Source: Bacteroidaceae bacterium (GTDB lineage: Bacteria; Bacteroidota; Bacteroidia; Bacteroidales; Bacteroidaceae). Taken from it: DNA of 64,000 nt. Each line of letters begins with the position of its first letter. Position 1 is the first letter of the stretch. A program made the position numbers and the translations under genes. The notes under the pieces are model-generated. The model was given only the letters and a program-made list of their open reading frames with translations, searched no databases and was not told the origin of the DNA. The stretch lies in the NCBI GenBank assembly GCA_017503645.1, contig JAFVSR010000018.1, positions 25,231-89,230 of the forward strand. Direction: 5' to 3'. This document shows positions 57,501 to 64,000 of this stretch, piece after piece.

Positions 57501-60500
57501 TCACACTCAAAGAGAACATCAAAGGCAGCTGGGAGATTATGCGTAAAGGCGCAAGCAAATCTATGAGCCGCATAGCAGCCACACGCTCAATCACAGGCGA
57601 GGTTGCCGATGCCGACATTCTTGGCGATGCCAACCAAATTGCATTCCTCGACCTCACACCCGAGGTTTACGACCCCGCAATCTTCTCAACCGAGGCCGAG
57701 CCCGTGTGGTATCAGGTTATTTTCCAAAACGGCAAATGGGCCCTCACCGACCAAGGTTCCGAGCAAAATGCCCTCACCGCAGCAAGCGACAGCGATGCCG
57801 ACACCCAAAAATGGCAGTTCATCGGTACCCCTGAGAGCTTCTATATGAAGAGCAAGAACGGCTACTGGCTTGGATACAGCACAAGCACAACGTTCTACTA
57901 CTCCACAACCGAGGCCAACAAAGTTGAGTTGAGCCTATTCAAAACCTCAAACAGCAGCTACACAGGTTCTTACGAAATACAGCGTGTAGGCGCAAGCAAA
58001 TGTATGAATATGTTCCAGGGTGCAGCAGCCGGGCACAAAATCAGCGACTGGGATAAAGGCGATGGTGGCAACCCCTTACAGTTTGTAGAAACACCCGCAT
58101 TCTTCTCAACCGAGGAGGCCCCCTCATACTGGTGGGTTGAGTTCTTCACCGGCAATGCCCTGTTGGAGGACAAAGGCGCAGGCAACAATGCTATGACAGC
58201 TACAAAGAGCTACACCGACAGCAAGCTGTGGGCCCTCATAGGTGGCGCCGGTGAGTTCAAGATGAAGAGCAAGAGCGGCAACTACCTCTCTTGGAACGGC
58301 AGCCGTTTCGCCACATCGGCATCGGCCGATGATGCAGCCACACTCATCTTGCACAACAACAGCAACGCCGGTTGCTACGAGATACAGCTCAGCGGCAGCA
58401 CATATATGAACCAAAACGGTGGTGCAGGCGCAGGCAAAGAACTTGGTGTGTGGAACAAGGGCGACGTTAACAACCCTGTTATGTTTGTGGTTCCCGAAAA
58501 AGACGCTGTGATACCCGCAGAGTTCAGCATAGCAGCATCAAGCGCAGCAGCCCCTGCCGAGAAGCTCACACTGTGGTACACACAACCCGCCACATCAACA
58601 GGCGTTTCAAACACTTGGATGGAGTACTCACTCCCCATTGGTAACGGCCAGTTCGGTGGTTCACTCTTTGGTGGCGTGGCACGCGACGAAATCCTCTTCA
58701 ACGACAAGACACTGTGGAGTGGTGGCCCCGACAGCTATGGTTACTACCTACCCTTCGGTTCTGTATATATCGACGATATCAGCGGCAAGTTCACCACCAA
58801 CGACAGCAAGCAGGTGAAGAACTACTACCGCGACCTCAACCTTGCCACTGCAACCGGAACCGTTACATACGAGGACAACGACGGTGTCAAATACACCCGC
58901 CAGTACATTGCAAGCAACCCCGACAAGGCTGTCGTAACCAAGATTACCGCATCGGAGGCAGGCAAACTGTCGTTCCGCATCACAATGGTAAGCGGCAAAC
59001 CCACAGTAAATGCCAAAACGACCTATGCAAACGGCTATGCACAGTTCACAGGCAAATTGCAGACAGTGAGCTACAATGCCACACTCAAGGTTGTTGCCAA
59101 GGGCGGTATCACATCGAGCGGTGCCGACGGTATCACCGTTGAAGAGGCCGACGAGGTACTCCTTGTTCTTGTTGGTAGCACCGACTTTGTGGGCAACATC
59201 GCATCGCACGTAAACGGCAATGCCGACAACCTCCCCGCCGACAATATGGCACAGGCCGATGCAGTGGCCCAGAGAGGCTGGGATGCCGTATATGCCGACC
59301 ACGTAGCCGACCACCAAAAATACTTCAATCGCGTGACACTGGAACTTGACGGCGTGCAGAACAACCTGCCCACTAACGAGCTCATTACAGCCTACAACGC
59401 TGCGAGCGGCACACGTAACCATATGCTCGAGCAGCTGTATTATAACTACGGCCGCTACCTCTCTATAGCATCGTCACGTGGAGTGGACCTCCCCAACAAC
59501 CTGCAAGGTATTTGGAACAACACCTGCACGCCACCTTGGCACAGCGATATCCACGCCAACATCAATGTGCAGATGAACTACTGGCCCGTTTCAGCAGGTA
59601 ACCTCAACGAGATGTATGAGCCCTTCCTCAACTACATCATCAACGAGGCTGCACAGCCCGAGTGGCAGAACAGAGCCACTATCGCCGGGCAAACTCGCGG
59701 CTGGACATGCCTCACCGAGAACAACATCTTCGGTGGTATCAGCGGTTTTGCACCCAACTATGTAATTGCCAACGCTTGGTATGTAACCCACCTGTGGCAA
59801 CACTACCGCTACACACTCGACAAGACCTATCTTGCAAAGGCATTCCCTGCAATGAAGGGAGCATCACTCTTCTGGGCCGACCGTATGGTCCCTGCCGAGG
59901 ACGGCACATACGAGTGCCCCAACGAGTACTCGCCCGAGCACGGCCCCGGTAGCGAGAATGCCGTAGCCCACGCACAGCAGATTGCTTGGGAGTGTCTCGA
60001 CAACACCATTAAGGCTGCCGATATTCTTGGCGGTGTTTCTGCCGGCATCATCACAGAAGATGATTACAACCTCTTGAAAGACCGCTTGGAGAAGATGGAC
60101 AAAGGACTTGCAACAGAGGAATACGATGGTAGCTGGGGCGACACATACAACGGCGTTGCAACCGGCAGCGAGATTCTGCGTGAGTGGAAATACACAAGTA
60201 CATTTGCCACAGGCGCAGGCATTGAGAAGGGCCACCGCCACATGTCTCACTTGATGGCCCTCTACCCCTTCGGTCAATTGACACCTGCAAGTGAATTCTT
60301 CGAGCCCGCAATCAACTCAATGAAGTTGCGTGGCGACGAATCTACCGGTTGGTCAATGGGTTGGAAGATTAACCTGTGGGCACGCGCTCTTATGGGCGAC
60401 CGTTCACACGCTATTCTGCGCAAGGCATTGAAGCACTCAACAAGCTACGGCACCGACCAGTCGCAGGGTGGTATCTACTACAACCTCTACGACTCACACG

Positions 60501-63310
60501 CACCCTTCCAGATTGATGGTAACTTTGGTGCCTGCTCGGGTATCAACGAGATGTTGTTGCAGAGCCACACCGACGTTATCGACATTCTCCCCGCACTCCC
60601 CACCGAGTGGAGCAAAGGATATGTAACAGGCCTTAAAGCCGTGGGCGACTTCACCGTAAGCATCAAGTGGGAAGGCAACCAAGCACGCTTGGTAACCATC
60701 ACCAACAACCAAGGCCAGCCCTGCTACGTTAAGTGCAACGGATTGGATAAGGCAACAGTAACAGTGAACGGTGCAGCCACAGCCATTGGCGAGACAAAGA
60801 CCGTGAACGGCCTCGAGTGCTACCAGATAGCATCGGCAGCCGGTGACGAGATTGTTATAGACCTCTCAAATGCCACACAGGTCGATAAGAGCGCCCTTGA
60901 GGCACTTATTGCACAGACCGAGAACCTCGTAAACGAGTGCTTCGACTACTACGCAACCGAGGTAGCCCTCGCAACCACCGAGGGCAACGACTACTACGTA
61001 TCGACCAACGCCGACCAAAACACCGGTGGCGGTGCCAACGATGGTGGCGGTATAGCAGCGCTTGTTGATAACAACACAGGCACATACTTCCACACACGTT
61101 GGGGAGGTACTGAAGTAAGCGAGCCTCACCACATACAAGTAGACTTAGGCGACGGTAATGCAACATCGTCATTCCGTTTCAGCTACACACCGCGTAACGG
61201 CTCACCTGCCCCCACAGCTATGACTATCTACGGTAGCAACGATGGCAGCACATTTACCGACGTAATTGCCACCATCAACAGCGGGTTGCCTGCACACAAC
61301 TCGGGTATCAAATACACATCGAGCCCCATAACAGCCGAGAACGAATACCGTTACATACGCTTCAGCGTAACAAACTCAAAAGGTCCCGGTAACAACAACT
61401 ACGGTGGCCAGTACTTCTTCGGTATGATGGAGTTCGACCTTATGCCCCGCACCGCAGAGCCCGTGAACAACTACCCCGATGCAGTAAACGTACCCACCGC
61501 AGCAGCAAATGCACAAGCAGCCGTAGCAACAGCTAACGAGGCACTTGCGGCTACACAGAGCGCCACCGAGTACGAGGCATCGTTGAAGGCATTGCAAACA
61601 GCATATGACGAATTGGTAGCAGCCATTGCAAGCGGCAGCAGCCCCGTATTACTCACCACCGACGCCAACAACCCCATTGTATATAAAATAGGTATCAAGC
61701 GCAGCGATGTTTCGGTATTGCAGTACGACCTTGCATCGAAGATGGTGGCCGTAACCAACTACAGCGAGGGCAACAACGCACAGGGTTGGTACTTCACCGC
61801 GGGCAGCGCCGACGGTAAGATATTCATTCACCCCTACATTGGCGGTGGCGACGTTCTTGCAGCAAGCAGCACAAGCAACGCAGCCGCAGCAGTGTGGTCG
61901 GCAGTAAAAGGCACCGAGGACCACGAGGAGTGGAAGATAACAGTTGTAAACAGCGACAACGGCACATACAACATAAAGGCCGGTGACGACAGCAACTACT
62001 TCAGCAACAACGGTGGTACAAGCAACAAGATGGGATTCTGGAGCGGCAACTCAGACACCGACACAGGCTCACTCTTCACCTTCACCCGCATAAACCTCGA
62101 TGGCGGTATATGGTACAACACCCTTGTGGCATATAACAACTATGCAACAGTCGAAAGCTACCCTGAGGGCGACGCACTCGGATACTACAGCAACGGCGCA
62201 GCATACACCGCAGCTAAGGCGGCAGCAGTGGCCACCCTTGCAAGCGAATACGCAGGCGAGAGCGACTACAAGCAGGCCTACACCGAGCTACGCGCAGGCA
62301 ACGAAGCAGTTGTGTTCAACACACCCCAAGCAGGCCACTACTACAAGCTGAAGGGAAAAGTAAGCGGCAAGTACATAGATGCAAGCGGCGTTACAAGCGG
62401 CAAAATCAATATGAAATCAGCAGGCGAGTGCAACCCCGCCGGCGTGGTATTCTACCTCACCGAGGGCAATAAACTGCTCAGCTACTACACAGGTACCACC
62501 CTTGTAAACACATTCGGCATTGGTGGCACCATAGAAAATGGTAACGCTATCTACTTCAACCCGTCGGAGAGCGGCAACGCAGGCTACTTCACACTCAAAA
62601 CCAACTACAGCGGTTCAAAATACATCTACGACAACGGCGGCAACGGATATATCGACCGCAACGGAGCCTACGCAGCAAATAACTGCGAATGGACAATAGA
62701 AGAAGTAACCGAGCTGCCCGTAACAGTGACAGCAGCAGGATATGCCACATTCTATGCGCCTGTTGAAACCACTATCCCCGACAATGCAGAGGCGTATTAT
62801 GCAAGTGAAATTGAAGGTACAAGCACAAAGCTCACCCTCATCGAAGATGGTATTATCCCCGCAGGAACAGGAGTTATTTTCAAGGGCGAAGGCACATACA
62901 ACCTTGCAATCGACCACAATGGCACAGCCGAAAGCATTGAGAACAATATGCTCACAGGTACCATCGAAAGAGCACTCATTACCAAGGAGAACAACAATGC
63001 ATACTACATCCTTGGTGTGGTTGACAATGTTGTAGGTATGTATAACCCCGTAAATGGTGACGATGCCAACAAATTCTACAATGCAGGCCACAAGGCATAT
63101 ATGGTTGTAGAAGGTGCTTTACAGACTGCAGGCTACAGCTTCAGCTTCGACTGGGGTGGCACCACCGACATCGAAGGCGTTGAGGCAGAAGGCGAGGCCG
63201 CAACTGCTATTTACGACTTGCAAGGCCGCAAGGTCAATGAGATTACAGCACCCGGTTACTATATTATAAATGGTAAATTGGTTGGTGTAACACCCGAAAG
63301 CATAAAGTAA
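54530..63310 (+). CDS. Secreted bifunctional sialidase (GH33) / alpha-L-fucosidase (GH95) with carbohydrate-binding-like repeats
   Basis: 2926 residues. Signal peptide (about 1-22), lectin-like modules (about 30-500), GH33 sialidase (about 505-900: YRIPAI at 515, acid/base region GNDIGFGEVDLVMRHS, Asp-box SDDFGKTW at 715, EPKCEELPDGSVLLSSR, third Arg in GSDRSDVSIFYK, nucleophile Tyr region SSAYSSMALL). Then three tandem ~141-residue repeats starting about 916, 1058 and 1198, each with a DxGxxxNAxTA motif. GH95 (about 1348-2090) has IWNNTCTPPWHSDIHANINV at 1661, NEYSPEH at 1798 with the acid Glu1803, and QIDGNFG with Asp1996. F5/8 type C-like domain (about 2154-2307), two more lectin-like modules, and a sorting tail with YDLQGRK (2895). 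Likely outer-surface removal of sialic acid and alpha-1,2-fucose from mucin or milk glycans. Single gene; no SusCD nearby. Confidence 0.92.
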   Translation: MKTKKLFLYMFALVASITILWAGAPALGITSTGTPENGKKYYIYADTYQNGKYVPRFFYNNGGTLALSTAADESNNNYVWTCTVDANGKYTFQNVGDNTKYLAHKALADAAYNFTLGKTAASHAGTTIWSDGASRYFVTKNDGSTFDQATGTYNQASSDYCTDYVFVEYVEPSGNQLTITANYPGAGEFRVAGEVATLPYNKWENTVAIPITITATANSPYTFLGFFNGEENLGKEYTIEALDANLSIEARYSLDVFSADLSNPVPVRLYNSRDKDYAIKMNTAASYTSNAVNSGNGTYGENEIWYLVGNAESFKMYSRTAGTDLAVTLAGTTSGSAATLTTTGTDLCLVSQADGSFAICPVANKDQSFNMHGGKGNNIKLYASTDGGSKWLIKKIDTSKALKINYNAQTEGGYEQNYKIGELAINVDGNKSTSMLEKTTIPASSDAMYLPEGAVFGISTGFMCHGWTMDINGSEAIAEQALPEGGLTVNVNIAVDTDNKYQYLYYSPGPNGKPYRIPAITTTANGYVFAINDYRPCGNDIGFGEVDLVMRHSTAAGSEWDGHSWTEPVTIADGLGHTNEGIWKLGFGDPAIVADRESNQVLVMSVCGNRTCWKGNYGAGTDENPENPNRVSRLYITFNESTQQWEVGEPEEVTYSIYPLFDDEEGNHHVGSLFIGAGRIAQSSKIKVGTHYRIYCAVWAVATGSGRHHNYAIYSDDFGKTWNLLGELGNDYNDSPAPYGNEPKCEELPDGSVLLSSRKGYGRYFNVFHYTNVETGEGTWDGVVATDAVGDLKWGSNDTNGEPLRVGNVLFQSAPTGSDRSDVSIFYKVLSNDAADYTPTKLSSGWTEIEISDESSAYSSMALLPDNETLAIYYEEAPGGYSMVYLPLKLKEILLADVYDAISALPPTYASEASPVWHNIKFSASGDVLSDQGAGNNAATATAEETDACMWNIVGTKEGFYLVSKLGNYLAYDAASNRYKTTATKSEKVILTLKENIKGSWEIMRKGASKSMSRIAATRSITGEVADADILGDANQIAFLDLTPEVYDPAIFSTEAEPVWYQVIFQNGKWALTDQGSEQNALTAASDSDADTQKWQFIGTPESFYMKSKNGYWLGYSTSTTFYYSTTEANKVELSLFKTSNSSYTGSYEIQRVGASKCMNMFQGAAAGHKISDWDKGDGGNPLQFVETPAFFSTEEAPSYWWVEFFTGNALLEDKGAGNNAMTATKSYTDSKLWALIGGAGEFKMKSKSGNYLSWNGSRFATSASADDAATLILHNNSNAGCYEIQLSGSTYMNQNGGAGAGKELGVWNKGDVNNPVMFVVPEKDAVIPAEFSIAASSAAAPAEKLTLWYTQPATSTGVSNTWMEYSLPIGNGQFGGSLFGGVARDEILFNDKTLWSGGPDSYGYYLPFGSVYIDDISGKFTTNDSKQVKNYYRDLNLATATGTVTYEDNDGVKYTRQYIASNPDKAVVTKITASEAGKLSFRITMVSGKPTVNAKTTYANGYAQFTGKLQTVSYNATLKVVAKGGITSSGADGITVEEADEVLLVLVGSTDFVGNIASHVNGNADNLPADNMAQADAVAQRGWDAVYADHVADHQKYFNRVTLELDGVQNNLPTNELITAYNAASGTRNHMLEQLYYNYGRYLSIASSRGVDLPNNLQGIWNNTCTPPWHSDIHANINVQMNYWPVSAGNLNEMYEPFLNYIINEAAQPEWQNRATIAGQTRGWTCLTENNIFGGISGFAPNYVIANAWYVTHLWQHYRYTLDKTYLAKAFPAMKGASLFWADRMVPAEDGTYECPNEYSPEHGPGSENAVAHAQQIAWECLDNTIKAADILGGVSAGIITEDDYNLLKDRLEKMDKGLATEEYDGSWGDTYNGVATGSEILREWKYTSTFATGAGIEKGHRHMSHLMALYPFGQLTPASEFFEPAINSMKLRGDESTGWSMGWKINLWARALMGDRSHAILRKALKHSTSYGTDQSQGGIYYNLYDSHAPFQIDGNFGACSGINEMLLQSHTDVIDILPALPTEWSKGYVTGLKAVGDFTVSIKWEGNQARLVTITNNQGQPCYVKCNGLDKATVTVNGAATAIGETKTVNGLECYQIASAAGDEIVIDLSNATQVDKSALEALIAQTENLVNECFDYYATEVALATTEGNDYYVSTNADQNTGGGANDGGGIAALVDNNTGTYFHTRWGGTEVSEPHHIQVDLGDGNATSSFRFSYTPRNGSPAPTAMTIYGSNDGSTFTDVIATINSGLPAHNSGIKYTSSPITAENEYRYIRFSVTNSKGPGNNNYGGQYFFGMMEFDLMPRTAEPVNNYPDAVNVPTAAANAQAAVATANEALAATQSATEYEASLKALQTAYDELVAAIASGSSPVLLTTDANNPIVYKIGIKRSDVSVLQYDLASKMVAVTNYSEGNNAQGWYFTAGSADGKIFIHPYIGGGDVLAASSTSNAAAAVWSAVKGTEDHEEWKITVVNSDNGTYNIKAGDDSNYFSNNGGTSNKMGFWSGNSDTDTGSLFTFTRINLDGGIWYNTLVAYNNYATVESYPEGDALGYYSNGAAYTAAKAAAVATLASEYAGESDYKQAYTELRAGNEAVVFNTPQAGHYYKLKGKVSGKYIDASGVTSGKINMKSAGECNPAGVVFYLTEGNKLLSYYTGTTLVNTFGIGGTIENGNAIYFNPSESGNAGYFTLKTNYSGSKYIYDNGGNGYIDRNGAYAANNCEWTIEEVTELPVTVTAAGYATFYAPVETTIPDNAEAYYASEIEGTSTKLTLIEDGIIPAGTGVIFKGEGTYNLAIDHNGTAESIENNMLTGTIERALITKENNNAYYILGVVDNVVGMYNPVNGDDANKFYNAGHKAYMVVEGALQTAGYSFSFDWGGTTDIEGVEAEGEAATAIYDLQGRKVNEITAPGYYIINGKLVGVTPESIK

Positions 63311-63332
63311 ATAACTTACACACAGAAGTTCT

Positions 63333-63376
63333 ATAAAAAATCATCGGCAACCGTTTGGTTGCCGATGATTTTTTAT
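63333..63376 (+). terminator. Terminator of the giant glycosidase gene
   Basis: 20-bp perfect arms (core AAAAAATCATCGGCAACC) with a GTTT loop and T-run, 22 nt after the stop codon. Confidence 0.92.
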
Positions 63377-63378
63377 AT

Positions 63379-64000
63379 TAACCTCAGTTGGATATAATAT
63401 TTTCACTGCAGATTGGCGTGTTTGGCATACTTCTTATTACCTCGACCATACATCAAAAAAAGCAGACGAGCATCGTCGCAATGCTGCCGGTTCCCTTTTT
63501 AGAATTACTCCCTGCTTGTGAGAACTGCGGCAATAGGGTTCATTGCGCGGTCGCCTGTTGTAGGGGTATTAAATTGCTCCTCATTAGGAGGAGCAGGCTT
63601 GCGTTCTTCGCAAGACTGAGGAGGTTTTGTGTGTGCCCTAATAAATGATGTTGCGCTTGTTACACTGGTGCAACATCCTATTGGTGATTTGTCTTGCTTT
63701 TTAGTTTTTGGTGCTGATTATCGGTTGTTCTCTCTTTAACTATATTTCTTTCTCTCCTTTTGTACCGACAAAAGGAGCAAAAACTCTGCACCGGGTGCAA
63801 TTATTCGTTGTCGCAGTCGCTGCGGTAACAGCAAACTGTTAGTTCTCGCTTGGTGCGCCAACTTCGTCACGCAGGGTTACAGCCTTTGCCTGCGGGCGCT
63901 GCGAAACTCGCTTGTTGAAAAACGGCATAGCATAACTGTTTACAAGTGATGCTATGCTATTCGTTTTTCAACTACACTCAGACATCCTCGCGCTATTTCC
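63379..64000. other. Gene-free right edge, rich in hairpins; probable dispersed intergenic repeat
   Basis: No convincing protein-coding gene on either strand. Perfect stems: TGCTCCTC/GAGGAGCA (63575-63595), CTTGCG/CGCAAG (63598-63614), CTCCTTTTGT/ACAAAAGGAG (63754-63777) and GTTGAAAAACG/CGTTTTTCAAC (63914-63972) with an inner ATAGCAT pairing. The TCTCCTTTTGTACCGACAAA block and the following Arg/Gly-codon-like stretch resemble sequence repeated between genes in many Bacteroidales assemblies (from memory). Confidence 0.5.

Overview
The window looks like chromosomal DNA of a Bacteroidales bacterium, probably a gut glycan degrader (Bacteroides/Prevotella/Muribaculaceae-like; I cannot fix the family). 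The evidence is: promoters of the Bacteroidetes type (TTTG-N19/20-TAnnTTTG or TATCTTCG), lipoproteins of the CSDSDD/CGGG type, an RprX/RprY two-component pair, an EF-G2-type translocase paralogue, a BtuB/BtuG surface vitamin B12 pair under a cobalamin riboswitch, DUF4494/DUF4827 proteins, and a secreted multidomain glycosidase with a C-terminal YDLQGRK-type sorting tail. No rRNA, tRNA, CRISPR array or complete insertion sequence was found.

Layout. 1-1115 is the N-terminal part of a GH27 alpha-galactosidase that runs off the left edge, followed by a divergent PanE-like reductase. 2191-10152 is a complete histidine operon on the minus strand (hisG-D-C-B-H-A-F-IE plus a small lipoprotein). It is preceded by a promoter, a 19-codon leader peptide with four consecutive His codons and a terminator/antiterminator pair, i.e. 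a classical transcription attenuator. 10235-14489 is a six-gene minus-strand operon: nitroreductase, DUF2520, kdsC, maf, cysK, cysE. About 15.8-26.2 kb is AT-richer accessory DNA. It holds a COG1373-type ATPase flanked by phased direct repeats, two TPR proteins (one with an in-frame amber near its end), a LytTR regulator with a clear two-site operator, a solitary IS256-like end, a 45-residue membrane protein, a PLD-nuclease/zinc-ribbon gene pair and a broken DUF2971 gene.

26.2-30 kb holds malic enzyme, DUF4494 and YggS. 29.2-35 kb is a three-gene operon of a giant fused sensor kinase, a response regulator and a membrane protein. 35-38.4 kb is the B12 uptake unit. 38.6-39.8 kb is rpsF-rpsR-rplI. 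41-43.3 kb is rprXY, followed by EF-G2, hemW, a secreted Cys-rich protein, glmM, DUF4827, nrnA, comEC and rpe. The right end (54.5-63.3 kb) is one 2926-residue secreted protein carrying both a GH33 sialidase and a GH95 alpha-L-fucosidase catalytic domain, with several carbohydrate-binding-like repeats, well suited to trimming capped mucin or milk glycans.

How the parts fit. Biosynthesis (His, Cys, Kdo, amino-sugar precursor) and core housekeeping sit in tight operons with 1-19 nt overlaps, closed by long, nearly loopless hairpins. Two of those hairpins contain the stop codon of the gene they terminate. The most informative points are the his attenuator, the LytTR operator, the sialidase-fucosidase fusion, the kinase whose phospho-acceptor and ATP-binding parts sit in different halves, and the repeat-flanked ATPase. 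All domain names come from motif recognition by eye; no database search was possible.
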